Shown: piece by piece, positions 42,255-50,490 of the stretch | Layout: each line of letters begins with the position of its first letter | How positions within the stretch are numbered: position 1 is the first letter of the stretch | NCBI GenBank assembly: GCA_016192995.1 | Contig: JACPTB010000006.1 | Coordinates: forward strand, 69,687-133,686 | Direction of reading: 5' to 3' | Length of the DNA: 64,000 bases | Source of the DNA: Candidatus Woesearchaeota archaeon | Lineage (GTDB): Archaea > Nanobdellota > Nanobdellia > Woesearchaeales > DSVV01 | The notes under the pieces: model-generated | Database searches by the model: none | Seen by the model: only the letters and a program-made list of their open reading frames with translations | What the model was told of the DNA's origin: nothing | Program-made: the position numbers and the translations under genes

Positions 42255-43104
42255 AATTTATAACACAATTATCAATCAACCTTGTTTTTCCAACAAAAAC
42301 AGCGAGCATAATAACGTCTCCTGATGAAACAGTATTAACTGATTCAAGTGTTTTTGCATTAACAATCTCAATATAATCAATCGTTGTATTCTTTTCTTTA
42401 AGAATATTTGTTCTCATCTCTTTTTTTATCAGGTGAGGATTTCTTTCTCCCCCAGTAATTAATTGTTTTGCTTTTAACAATGAAGTATATAATGACAATG
42501 CACTTTCCCTTTCTTCTTTATTCAGATAAACATTGCGAGAACTCATCGCAAGCCCATCTTTTTCCCGAACAATGGTATGAACAACAATTTCAACAGGAAA
42601 TTTTAAATCATGGATCATCTGTTTGATAATCACTGTTTGTTGAAAATCTTTTTGTCCAAAATAAGCTTTTGTTGGATAAATAATCTCAAATAATCTTTTT
42701 ACGATAGTCACAACGCCTTGGAAATGCCCTGGTCTTGTTTTTCCACAGAGTTTATCAAACAAAGGAGTATGGTAATCAATAACGTTTAAACCATGTGGAT
42801 ATATCTCTTTGTCAGAAGGATAAAAGATTACCTCAACACCACTGCCTAATGCCAATGCCTCATCACGAAGAAAATCTCGAGGATATCTCTCAAAATCTTC
42901 TCCTTGAACAAATTGGGTAGGATTAACATAAATACTCATAACGATGATATCATTTTCTTTTTTTGCCTGGTGAACTAAGCTAAGATGCCCAGGATGTAAA
43001 TATCCCATAGTTGGAACAAAACCTATTGTTTTCTTCTCGAAGAGGGCTTTTTTAACAAATTCTTTCATTTCTTTAATTGTTTTAAAAATATGCATCTTTT
43101 TCAC
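42253..43104 (-). CDS. panC: Pantothenate synthetase, bacterial type
   Basis: 283 residues. GFVPTMGYLHPGHLSLVHQAKKEND with HxGH, SIYVNPTQFVQGEDFERYPR, YFGQKDFQQTVIIKQM and GLAMSSRNVYLNKEER are the family signatures. It joins pantoate and beta-alanine with ATP. Most archaea use unrelated pantoate kinase and phosphopantothenate synthetase, so this is a bacterial-type gene, probably acquired. Last gene of a panE-panB-panC operon; no PanD in the window. Confidence 0.94.
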   Translation of the reverse strand: MKKMHIFKTIKEMKEFVKKALFEKKTIGFVPTMGYLHPGHLSLVHQAKKENDIIVMSIYVNPTQFVQGEDFERYPRDFLRDEALALGSGVEVIFYPSDKEIYPHGLNVIDYHTPLFDKLCGKTRPGHFQGVVTIVKRLFEIIYPTKAYFGQKDFQQTVIIKQMIHDLKFPVEIVVHTIVREKDGLAMSSRNVYLNKEERESALSLYTSLLKAKQLITGGERNPHLIKKEMRTNILKEKNTTIDYIEIVNAKTLESVNTVSSGDVIMLAVFVGKTRLIDNCVIN

Positions 43105-43113
43105 ATACTAATT

Positions 43114-43905
43114 TTATTGGTAGGAGTGTTCTTGATCAGGAAATTTTCCCGAAACAACATCAGATCGGTAGGATGATATAGCCTCTCTTATCATTGGAGC
43201 AAGTCTAGCATATTGTTTAACAAATTTTGGTTTAAATGCTTCAAACAATCCTAATAAATCATGGATGACAAGTACTTGCCCATCGCAATAAGCTCCAGCG
43301 CCAATGCCAATAGTTGGAATGGTAAGTTGTGAAGTGATTTGTTGTGCTAGACCCACAGGAATACATTCTAAAACAATTGAGAAGCACCCAGCATCTTCAA
43401 GAAGCTGAGCTTCTTGTAATAATCTTTGTTTTGATTCAGCATCTTTTCCTTGTAGTTTAAATGAGGTAATAGTTTGCGGTGTTAAACCAATATGCCCCAT
43501 GACTTCTATGCCATTATTTTTCAATGCTTTGACGATCCCTGGTTTGTTTCCTTCAATCTTAACAACATCAGCGCCTGCGCTAATAAGTTTTCTAGCATTA
43601 AAAAGCGCAGAGTCAGGAGTTTCATACGTTAAATAAGGCATATCTCCAACTATCAAAGCAGTTTTTACAGCCCGAGCAACAGTCTTGGTGTGATAGATCA
43701 TATCTTCAATAGTTACCTGCCGCGTGTTTGTATGACCTTGGACAACCATTCCTAAGGAATCGCCAACAAGAATTATGTCAATGCCAGCTTCATCTTCAAT
43801 TTTTGCTGTTAGAAAATCATACGCAGTAAGCATAGTGATTTTACTTTTCTTTTGTTTAAATGCAATAATATCCGCAGCTGTTATTTTTTTGTGGTTAGGC
43901 ATCAT
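43114..43905 (-). CDS. panB: 3-methyl-2-oxobutanoate hydroxymethyltransferase
   Basis: 263 residues. ITMLTAYDFLTAKIEDEAGIDIILVGDSLGMVVQGHTNTRQVTIEDMIYHT, GADVVKIEG, GHIGLTPQTI and IGIGAGAYCDGQVLVIHDLLG are typical. It makes ketopantoate from ketoisovalerate and methylene-tetrahydrofolate, which also links it to the folate genes in this window. Its ATG overlaps the panE 3' end by 11 bp; panC follows after 9 bp. Confidence 0.95.
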   Translation of the reverse strand: MMPNHKKITAADIIAFKQKKSKITMLTAYDFLTAKIEDEAGIDIILVGDSLGMVVQGHTNTRQVTIEDMIYHTKTVARAVKTALIVGDMPYLTYETPDSALFNARKLISAGADVVKIEGNKPGIVKALKNNGIEVMGHIGLTPQTITSFKLQGKDAESKQRLLQEAQLLEDAGCFSIVLECIPVGLAQQITSQLTIPTIGIGAGAYCDGQVLVIHDLLGLFEAFKPKFVKQYARLAPMIREAISSYRSDVVSGKFPDQEHSYQ

Positions 43906-44806
43906 TGTTCTGCTCCAATGTTTTAATCAAAGTAACTAACGCAGTATTCAAAGGTGCCTGAAGATGATGTTTTTTAGCAAGCTCAACAAATTTTCCATTA
44001 ATATAATCAATCTCTGTTTTTTTCCCTCGTTCAATATCCTGGAGCATTGAAGATTTATTATTTGATGTTTCTTGTATGTTAGTTTTAAAGTCTAATAGGA
44101 AATCTTCTTTAAATACAACTCCCTCTTTTTCTGCAATACACTTACATTCACTGATCAGTTTATTGATCAGATTTTCGTATCTTTTTTCTGCAAGAACACA
44201 CGTATAACAATTAAAAATACTTGTCAGTGGATTAATCATTGCGTTCATAATTGCTTTTTTGAATTCACGTTCCTTAAAATTCTGGTACGTTTTTAAGTTT
44301 AAACCAGTATTCTCAAACATTTGATGGAATTGTTGATCATGGGAAGTTTTTTCAAGTTCTGTAAAACTACCGCCTGTATATACTATTTTTCCTGGCTCAA
44401 GAAAAATACATCCTAAATAAGAAATTCCCCTTATAACAGTGCAATAATCGCCAATTTCTTTAAGAACAAGTTCTTTAATTTCTAATCCATTGGATAAACA
44501 AACTAAAATAGTATCTTTTCTTAGTGTAGGTTTAATACTTTTTAAGGTAGGAATAATATCATAACATTTAACCATAAGAAAAATAATAGTCTGAGGAGAT
44601 AGTGACGTTATTTTTTCTTGCACGGCAAGAGCAAAAGACTCATTGACCCTGCCTTGGATCTGAAGTTTGTTGTTCTTAATAACTGCAATATGTTTTTTAT
44701 TTCCTACTAAAACTACCTTATTATCTTTATTCTTGCTAAGCAATGCTCCATACACACTTCCTAAGGCACCTGCACCAAGGATAATGATGTTATTAATGTT
44801 CTTCAT
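43895..44806 (-). CDS. panE: 2-dehydropantoate 2-reductase
   Basis: 303 residues. IIILGAGALGSVYGALLSKN is the NADPH-binding GxGAxG; KCYDIIPTLKSIKP and LSNGLEIKELVLKEIG follow. The C-terminal domain has KAIMNAMINPLTSIF and SSMLQDIERGKKTEIDYINGKFVELAKKH with the catalytic Lys/Asn/Ser/Asp set. It reduces ketopantoate to pantoate. First gene of the pantothenate operon, divergent from an aminotransferase. Confidence 0.92.
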   Translation of the reverse strand: MKNINNIIILGAGALGSVYGALLSKNKDNKVVLVGNKKHIAVIKNNKLQIQGRVNESFALAVQEKITSLSPQTIIFLMVKCYDIIPTLKSIKPTLRKDTILVCLSNGLEIKELVLKEIGDYCTVIRGISYLGCIFLEPGKIVYTGGSFTELEKTSHDQQFHQMFENTGLNLKTYQNFKEREFKKAIMNAMINPLTSIFNCYTCVLAEKRYENLINKLISECKCIAEKEGVVFKEDFLLDFKTNIQETSNNKSSMLQDIERGKKTEIDYINGKFVELAKKHHLQAPLNTALVTLIKTLEQNNDA

Positions 44807-44830
44807 CGGAATAAAAGGAAAGAGAGAAGG

Positions 44831-44840
44831 TTTTTAAATA
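44831..44840 (+). promoter_or_regulatory. TATA box of aminotransferase gene
   Basis: TTTTTAAATA, centred about 26 bp before ATG 44861: a leaderless start. Confidence 0.55.
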
Positions 44841-44860
44841 TAGTTATATTCTGCTACTAA

Positions 44861-46063
44861 ATGCCACATTTAGCAAAAAAAGCAGCTCAAGTGATAGTAT
44901 CACCGATTAGAAAGATTGTTGAAGAAATTGAAAAAGCAGGTGATGATACGTCAATTATCTCATTTGGTGGTGGTGCATCGAATATAGCTCCACCTCAAGA
45001 GGTTCTTGATTATTTGAAAAACCAGTTGGATAGAAATCCTCAACAAGCTACCGCGTATGGTTCAACAAAAGGTCATTACAAAACAAGAAAAATAATTACT
45101 AATTATATACTAAAAAATGAAGGAATTAATGTTAATCCATCTACTGAAATTATGATAACAACTGGCTCCACAGAAGCAATATTTCTTGCATTTCTTGCTC
45201 TTATTGAACAGGGTGATGAAGTGATTCTTGCAGATCCCACATATTGTTATGCTGAACCATTAGGATTATTAGGTGGAATAATTAAAACAATTCCTGTTGT
45301 GTTGGAGGATGGTTTTCAAATTAACATTAGTGGTGTTAAAAAAAATTTAACAAAAAAGACAAAGTTATTGTTATTATTAAGTCCGGATAATCCAACAGGA
45401 AGAGTAGCGTCTAGAGAAATAGTGCAAGAATTAGTGCTTCTAGCAGAAAAACATGATTTTTGGTTGTTGAGTGACGAAACTTATAAGGATATTATTTATG
45501 ATAAAACACATTATGCTCCGAGAGTTTTTGGAGGCAAAAATCATGTTATCACGTGCTGTTCATTTTCAAAAACAGCCTGTATTCCAGGGTTAAGGATAGG
45601 TTATATGTATGGTCCTGAAAATTTTATTCAAGTAGCAGCAGCTTTGCGTCAATACACTACCATGTTCCCGAGCAAACCTGCGCAATTAATAGTGGAGAAG
45701 TTCTTAGAAAATAATAGTGCTATCAAACATAGTTTTGTTATGAATAACATTCTTCCTGAATACAAAAGACGGCGTCAGATAATGGATACCTGTTTGAAAA
45801 AATATCTTCCTCAAGCTAAATATATCGTTCCTGAAGGTGCATTTTATTTTTTCGTTAATATTTCTTCTTATCTCAATAAGAAGAAAGTCACCTCTGTTAA
45901 AGAATTCTCAGAAAAGTTATTACTTGAAGAAAAGTTAGTTACTATTCCTGGATCATTTTTTGGTAAACAAGGTGAAAATTATCTCCGTTTAACTTTTGCA
46001 GCAGAAACAGAATCAAGAATTAAAGAAGGATTTGAAAGATTCTCGAAGTTTGTTGAAGAATAA
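44861..46063 (+). CDS. PLP-dependent class I/II aminotransferase
   Basis: 400 residues. IISFGGGASNIAPPQEVLDYL at the N-terminus, TTGSTEAIFLAFLALIEQGDEVI, PDNPTGRV, LSDETYKDIIYD and the PLP lysine in SFSKTACIPGLRIGYMYGP. Fold type I. Substrate specificity cannot be read; aspartate- or valine-type amination is possible. Divergent from the pan operon, so a link to ketoisovalerate/valine or beta-alanine metabolism is conceivable but unproven. Confidence 0.88.
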   Translation: MPHLAKKAAQVIVSPIRKIVEEIEKAGDDTSIISFGGGASNIAPPQEVLDYLKNQLDRNPQQATAYGSTKGHYKTRKIITNYILKNEGINVNPSTEIMITTGSTEAIFLAFLALIEQGDEVILADPTYCYAEPLGLLGGIIKTIPVVLEDGFQINISGVKKNLTKKTKLLLLLSPDNPTGRVASREIVQELVLLAEKHDFWLLSDETYKDIIYDKTHYAPRVFGGKNHVITCCSFSKTACIPGLRIGYMYGPENFIQVAAALRQYTTMFPSKPAQLIVEKFLENNSAIKHSFVMNNILPEYKRRRQIMDTCLKKYLPQAKYIVPEGAFYFFVNISSYLNKKKVTSVKEFSEKLLLEEKLVTIPGSFFGKQGENYLRLTFAAETESRIKEGFERFSKFVEE

Positions 46064-46083
46064 AAACAGAATTGGGCAAAAAA

Positions 46084-46299
46084 TTATTTACGTTTTAATA
46101 GAATTTTGTCTAATTCTTTAATAAGCCATTTTCTCCAGTGACGTTCAAGTTGTGTTCTTATCAGTTTAATTAAAAACTTCTCGTCTTTAGTTAATTTTAA
46201 TTTTTCAAGTTGTTTAACTTTAGAAAGAATTTCATAATCTTGATCAACCGACATTACATATTTCTTTTTCTCTGTTAGTGTTAATGAGATTTTATTCAT
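46084..46299 (-). CDS. Hypothetical basic helical protein (71 aa)
   Basis: 71 residues, highly charged and helical ([53 protein letters not shown]). The start follows the DHH gene by 3 bp, with GGTGTTGATC inside that gene's end, so the two are coupled. No family recognised. Confidence 0.55.
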   Translation of the reverse strand: MNKISLTLTEKKKYVMSVDQDYEILSKVKQLEKLKLTKDEKFLIKLIRTQLERHWRKWLIKELDKILLKRK

Positions 46300-46302
46300 T
46301 GA

Positions 46303-47487
46303 TCAACACCTTTTACAATATTCTAGAACTTCTTTAATTACTTCTTCACGGCTAGCTTCAATGAAATTAATTGATCCAGCTACTCTATGTCCACCTCCAT
46401 CAACTTGTGCTTCAGGAAATTTCTTTTGAAGCAATGCTATAATCTGATTTACATCAAAATTTTTGATTTCTGTTGAGCATCTAAAGCTAATGCCTGTTTT
46501 TGTATAGCCGCAAGTAATAACTGGTTTTTTATGTTTTGTTTTCAACCAATCATGAAGCATTCCTGTTGTTTTTCCACGTGGTGGAAAACCAGTAGTGTTT
46601 TTCACTTTATCTATGTCTATCTCTGCAATGATTTTATCTTTTTGTTCATGAACTTTATGGTATTTGATATTGCTTTCTAATTGAAGCTTTTTCTTTTGAT
46701 TGAGTTGCTTTCGAAATATATGTAATAAAGGAAGATTGCGTTCGCTTTTAGGATTAAGAATATCAGTAACAATTTCCCTGCTTTCAGCATTGCTTACTAA
46801 AAATCCAAGATAATCAAGGCATTCAGCAGTATTGTAAATATGTTCTTTGGAAATTATTTGTTCAGCAAGTTTCAGGTATTGTTTAAACTCATCACTTTCA
46901 ACGCGGTCAGCTACGCCGCCAACAGCTGCTATAAACGCTAAATCGTAGGCATGAGGATTAACTAAATGGGCTAATTCACTGCATAACATGCCGGTGCAGT
47001 AATCATAAGTAGAACCAACTTTGTGGGGATTAATATGACTTCCAGTAAGTGTATCAATTTCAGGCGATGGAGGATGATGGTCAACAACAAGGACTGTCGC
47101 GCCATAAAGTTTCACTAGTTTAATCCCATCAATATCCTGTTGGCAACTGCCATTATCGCAAATGATAATGACCGGGGCTTTGGCATGTCCTCGGACATCA
47201 GTGAACGTGCTAATATCGCGAAGCGCGTCTTCTTGACTATAAAAAGGAGCTTTACAAGGAAGCCGTCTGAAATAATAAAATGCATCTCTTTCCCGAGTAT
47301 GTTTTTTATTAACTAAAGGTAAAATTGCTCGTTCAAGGGCAACGCCTCCTGTATACCCATCACTATCAAGATGATGTCGAACAATAATTGGTGTTCGAGA
47401 TTCAATAGCATCAATAATAATGTCTGCAGCTTTTTTCATCTCTGGTAAAAGCTGGTCTAATATGTTGCTTGATATCATTGTTTTCAT
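46303..47487 (-). CDS. DHH-family phosphoesterase (archaeal RecJ-like)
   Basis: 394 residues. RHHLDSDGYTGGVALERAI (motif I-like), IIICDNGSCQQDIDG, VLVVDHHPPSPEID (DHH motif) and the DHHA1-like DGGGHRVAGSINFIEA near the C-terminus. Archaeal members include GINS-associated nucleases (GAN) and Cdc45-like proteins; a GINS51 gene occurs in this window. Nuclease or nano-RNase activity likely. Downstream of a truncated Dph2 gene. Confidence 0.85.
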   Translation of the reverse strand: MKTMISSNILDQLLPEMKKAADIIIDAIESRTPIIVRHHLDSDGYTGGVALERAILPLVNKKHTRERDAFYYFRRLPCKAPFYSQEDALRDISTFTDVRGHAKAPVIIICDNGSCQQDIDGIKLVKLYGATVLVVDHHPPSPEIDTLTGSHINPHKVGSTYDYCTGMLCSELAHLVNPHAYDLAFIAAVGGVADRVESDEFKQYLKLAEQIISKEHIYNTAECLDYLGFLVSNAESREIVTDILNPKSERNLPLLHIFRKQLNQKKKLQLESNIKYHKVHEQKDKIIAEIDIDKVKNTTGFPPRGKTTGMLHDWLKTKHKKPVITCGYTKTGISFRCSTEIKNFDVNQIIALLQKKFPEAQVDGGGHRVAGSINFIEASREEVIKEVLEYCKRC

Positions 47488-47534
47488 GCTTTCACGTTAT
47501 TTCATAATTTTAACTTTAGTTTCAATTTCTTGTT

Positions 47535-47795
47535 TTATTGCCATCGCCACTCACTATGGCCCCAAGCTACAAGGAGATCAACACCTATTTTACTTAGTTC
47601 TAAGGGGAAATCACATGCTCCATAATTGCTTCCTTCCCAAATCAAAAGTTCTGCAGATGTTGCAGCATGGATTGCATCTTGTATCTCTTCAGCGCGAGGT
47701 TTTAAACCATCAGGTAGTTGAATGCAGACAGTTTTTGCCTGAGTTTCCTTTATCTTTTCAATAACTCGATTAAGCTCTAAATCATAGGTTTGCAT
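47535..47795 (-). pseudogene. Truncated Dph2-like protein (diphthamide synthesis)
   Basis: 86 residues. YDLELNRVIEKIKETQAKTVCIQLPDGLKPRAEEIQDAIHAATSAELLIWEGSNYGACDFPLELSKIGVDLLVAWGHSEW closely follows the N-terminal part of diphthamide synthase Dph2. The full protein is about 330 residues, and its later Cys ligands are missing here because the frame ends soon after GHSE. No remainder of the gene is found before the next gene start 47 bp on. Either a gene remnant or a conserved short form. Confidence 0.7.
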
Positions 47796-47825
47796 AATAT
47801 AATAAATGATTATTTGTTTAAAAAG

Positions 47826-47981
47826 TTAACCCAACAACTGTCCTGAAATAGCCAAAGAAGAATCCTGCATATACCAGGTCATAAAAAAAGCAACGCCGAA
47901 GAATATCACAACGATTACCCCTATAAGAAAAAAGCTAAACAAACTATGGCTGTAATTGTCTTCATATTCGTATCCAAACAT
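47826..47981 (-). CDS. Small membrane protein (about 51 aa)
   Basis: From ATG 47981, chosen because a TATA-like AAAATATATAAAC lies 20-30 bp upstream; a TTG start at 48035 would overlap the previous gene. MFGYEYEDNYSHSLFSFFLIGVIVVIFFGVAFFMTWYMQDS contains one clear membrane helix (about 14-36). Function unknown. Confidence 0.5.
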   Translation of the reverse strand: MFGYEYEDNYSHSLFSFFLIGVIVVIFFGVAFFMTWYMQDSSLAISGQLLG

Positions 47982-48013
47982 TACTTTTCTTGGGAAATAT
48001 TTGTTTATATATT

Positions 48014-48397
48014 TTACCTTAGTTCTCGTATCCAAAGAAGTCCAATTTTAATCATTGCTTTGTTAAATTTGTCACTAATTCTGTAAGTTTTCTTGTAAAG
48101 ATCATAATCAATCAAACCCATGCCTTTCATAGGTGTTAAAATCCGATCATAAAATTGCCGTTTATTATAACTAAGCTTTACTTGCTTGCCTTTATACTGG
48201 GGTAAATCAAGTTGTGTTACTAATTGCCCATCATGTAATGCCATGGCAAAAGCACTCATCTCAGATTTAGTGATTTCTCCGCCTTTCATTTTCATATCAT
48301 TGATAAGAAGCTTGCCAACTATTCTTTGTTGATCTGTTGCAAAAATGATCTCATAAACATCTTCTGGAAGATTAAATATGTCAAACAACATTACCAT
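48014..48397 (-). CDS. Hypothetical protein, possible winged-helix fold
   Basis: 127 residues. Two-thirds is alpha/beta; the C-terminal YDRILTPMKGMGLIDYDLYKKTYRISDKFNKAMIKIGLLWI resembles a winged helix with a wing (YKKTYRI). No signal peptide. Divergent from the TFE gene across a region with a 24 bp palindrome, so it may be autoregulated or linked to TFE. Family unknown. Confidence 0.5.
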   Translation of the reverse strand: MVMLFDIFNLPEDVYEIIFATDQQRIVGKLLINDMKMKGGEITKSEMSAFAMALHDGQLVTQLDLPQYKGKQVKLSYNKRQFYDRILTPMKGMGLIDYDLYKKTYRISDKFNKAMIKIGLLWIRELR

Positions 48398-48461
48398 AAC
48401 TATATACCCCCTTGAGCCATATAAAGCATACAGCTATATAAATATTGTTATTAGTATACTG

Positions 48462-48485
48462 GGGTTGTGCATATATGCACAACCC
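48462..48485. promoter_or_regulatory. Perfect 24 bp palindrome upstream of TFE
   Basis: GGGTTGTGCATA followed by its exact reverse complement, between divergent genes and just upstream of the TFE TATA box. It overlaps the expected TFB-binding region. A dimeric repressor or activator site is likely. Confidence 0.65.
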
Positions 48486-48489
48486 TCTC

Positions 48490-48502
48490 TTTTATATAAA
48501 AT
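48490..48502 (+). promoter_or_regulatory. TATA box of TFE gene
   Basis: CTTTTATATAAAA lies about 110 bp before the TFE ATG, giving a leader of about 85 bases. A second TATA-like element (ATCTTTATAAAG, about 48531) is nearer. Confidence 0.45.
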
Positions 48503-48610
48503 ATATATCCTCAAAGATATAAATCTTTATAAAGCAGGGTATGAAGAAAATGACAGTTTATTACGTTTATTCAGGGGGTGTAAGTACTTTAACCTTTAGG
48601 TATACCTATC

Positions 48611-49126
48611 ATGACCAAAAAAATACGTTTAACGCCTAAATTAACTGAAGAAATCCTTACTGAAGTAGTAGGGCAGGACACGCTTCCATTAATTGAATTT
48701 CTAAAAAATCGAAAGAATATATCTGAATTTATTATAGCTGAAAAGACTAAAATTGAGATTCATCAAGTGAGAAATATTCTCTATCGTATGCATAGTCAAA
48801 ACCTCGCAACTTATAGGAGAAAAAAAGACTCTAAAAAAGGTTATTATATCAGTTATTGGACTTATAATGCTAAACGGATAAAAGACCTTGTTTTGGCGTT
48901 ACATCAACAAAAATTAGATCGTTTAATGGTTCGTTTGGAACGAGAGGAAAAGAATAAAGGATGTTTCTTCTTATGTGCTAATGCTTGTGCGAGGTTAGAT
49001 TTCGAGCAAAGCTCAGAATTAAGCTTTAAGTGTCCTGAATGCGGTTCATTATTAAATCAGCAAGATAACTCTCGAACAATAGATCACATTAAACAGCAAA
49101 TAAAGGAATTAGAAGCTTTGATGTAA
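48611..49126 (+). CDS. tfe: Transcription initiation factor TFE alpha
   Basis: 171 residues. N-terminal extended winged helix: LTEEILTEVVGQDTLPLIEFLKNRKNISEFIIAEKTKIEIHQVRNILYRMHSQNLATYRRKKDSKKGYYISYWTYN. A coiled segment leads to the zinc ribbon CFFLCANACARLDFEQSSELSFKCPECGSLL, with an irregular first cysteine set. It assists promoter opening with TBP, TFB and RNA polymerase. AGGTATACCT, a palindrome containing the ribosome binding site, lies just before the ATG. Confidence 0.93.
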   Translation: MTKKIRLTPKLTEEILTEVVGQDTLPLIEFLKNRKNISEFIIAEKTKIEIHQVRNILYRMHSQNLATYRRKKDSKKGYYISYWTYNAKRIKDLVLALHQQKLDRLMVRLEREEKNKGCFFLCANACARLDFEQSSELSFKCPECGSLLNQQDNSRTIDHIKQQIKELEALM

Positions 49127-49235
49127 TGATATTTCTTATGGATTTGGCGTTTTGAGGTACTTTGTAACTAACAAGTAACAACAGTTCCGAAACATTTATA
49201 TATAAGCACTTCCAGTAAAAGCATAGGTGGTTACT

Positions 49236-49475
49236 ATGGAAGAAAAACTAGGAAAGGAAGGTAAAGAGTTGGAAGTTACTGTAGATAATACGCCTAGTCA
49301 TAATAAAGAGCATTCTTCTGGTGTTGCTGTTAATAATCAAGTAGTAGTTGAATATGAAGACCCTCTTACTGAGGATTATAAAATAGAACGAAGCAATAAT
49401 ATTGAATCTAAAACATTCCTTGTACAAGAAGTATGGGCAAAAAAAGACATTGAACATAATATAAGATTACATTAA
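49236..49475 (+). CDS. Small acidic hypothetical protein (79 aa)
   Basis: 79 residues from ATG 49236 with GGTGG upstream, acidic, with YEDPLTEDYKIERSNN in the middle. A TATA-like ATTTATATATAAG lies about 40 bp upstream. No family recognised. It overlaps the convergent HIT gene by 9 bp. Confidence 0.5.
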   Translation: MEEKLGKEGKELEVTVDNTPSHNKEHSSGVAVNNQVVVEYEDPLTEDYKIERSNNIESKTFLVQEVWAKKDIEHNIRLH

Positions 49476-49883
49476 TTTTGCTTTAATTTTTTCTTGATAA
49501 GATTCTTTTTCCTTGTCATCTACGTATTCATCCACTGGCCAGGTAAATTTAATTTCATCATGGTTATAACGCGGAATAATATGGAAATGAACATGAGGCA
49601 CTATTTGGCCTGCCGCTTTATGGTTATTCATTAATACATTGTAACCGTCAGGATCAAGAGCAAGCTGTATTGCATGCGCAATTTTCTTAACTCTGATTAC
49701 TAATTCTTGCGCTAGCTTATCAGGAAGCTTATCAAGCACTTCGACATGTTGTTTGGGAACTACTAAGGTATGCCCTTTATTGCCTGGTGCAATATCAAGA
49801 AAACCAATAAAATGCTCATCATCATATACTATTTGCGTTTTAATTTTACCAGTTACTATATTACAAAAAACACAGTCTGCCAT
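49467..49883 (-). CDS. HIT-family protein
   Basis: 138 residues from ATG 49883, with GGAGATGAT upstream. DCVFCNIVTGKIKTQIVYDDEHFIGFLDIAPGNKGHTLVVPKQH, LNHNHKAAGQIVPHVHFHIIPRY: the His triad HVHFH identifies the family, which hydrolyses nucleotide phosphoramidates and dinucleoside polyphosphates. The CxxC near the N-terminus may bind zinc. Followed downstream on the other strand by a small hypothetical gene. Confidence 0.92.
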   Translation of the reverse strand: MADCVFCNIVTGKIKTQIVYDDEHFIGFLDIAPGNKGHTLVVPKQHVEVLDKLPDKLAQELVIRVKKIAHAIQLALDPDGYNVLMNNHKAAGQIVPHVHFHIIPRYNHDEIKFTWPVDEYVDDKEKESYQEKIKAKLM

Positions 49884-49922
49884 TACTATCATCTCCTTAT
49901 TGCTTGGAGTTGCCCTTTGTTT

Positions 49923-50339
49923 TTATGTTTTGTTGTTTTTACGTTTTTCCTCTTTCAAACGCTTTTCTTCTGCTTTAGTTTTTTTCCAATGTGCTTTGAT
50001 TTCTTCGAGAGATCCAAAGGTAGCATTGCCAAAAACATGAGGATGGCGGCGTACAATTTTCTCTTCAACTTGTTTGATTACGTCCTTATACGAGAACAAA
50101 CTTTGTTGTTTTGCCAAGGTGCAGATATGAGTAATATTCAATAATAAATCTCCTAATTCTTCTCGTAATTCATCATAATCCTTTTTATCAATTGCTTCAG
50201 CTATCTCTTCTGCTTCTTCAAGAATATACTTTTTCATGGATTCAATGGTTTGTTCTTTATCCCAGAGACAACCCTCGTGGTCATGCAAACCATGCAGTTG
50301 CTCTACTTTTTTGACAAAAGATTCAAAGGATTCTTTCAT
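49923..50339 (-). CDS. MazG-type nucleotide pyrophosphohydrolase
   Basis: 138 residues. LHDHEGCLWDKEQTIESMKKYILEEAEEIAEAIDKKDYDELREELGDLLLNITHI has the EExxE and ExxD metal sites. HPHVFGNATFGSLEEIKAHW matches classic MazG; a basic tail follows. It removes pyrophosphate from (non-canonical) NTPs. Same strand as and 40 bp upstream of the HIT gene: likely a nucleotide-hygiene pair. Confidence 0.9.
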   Translation of the reverse strand: MKESFESFVKKVEQLHGLHDHEGCLWDKEQTIESMKKYILEEAEEIAEAIDKKDYDELREELGDLLLNITHICTLAKQQSLFSYKDVIKQVEEKIVRRHPHVFGNATFGSLEEIKAHWKKTKAEEKRLKEEKRKNNKT

Positions 50340-50367
50340 GAAGGAGTAAAACTCTTATGAGTTATAA

Positions 50368-50430
50368 AAAGTTATTGAAACTGCGGTTCTGTCTCAAATC
50401 TCGGGACAGAACCGCAGTTTCAATAACTTT
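50368..50430. repeat. Perfect hairpin, probable family A deletion derivative
   Basis: 26 bp arms (AAAGTTATTGAAACTGCGG...and its complement) close on an 11-base loop. The inner part reads GGTTCTGTCTCAAATCTCGG then GGACAGAACC, i.e. both family A termini with the interior lost. The flanks extend the palindrome as GTTATTGAAACTGC/GCAGTTTCAATAAC. Located upstream of the DsbA gene. Confidence 0.6.
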
Positions 50431-50490
50431 AAATATAAACTATTATTGAGCATTTAAATTAAGTTTAAGTACAAATGAGGTGGGTAGGGC

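Noticed and set aside
48378-48599. Plus-strand frame before TFE
   Set aside because: It covers divergent promoters and the 24 bp palindrome and has no ribosome binding site.
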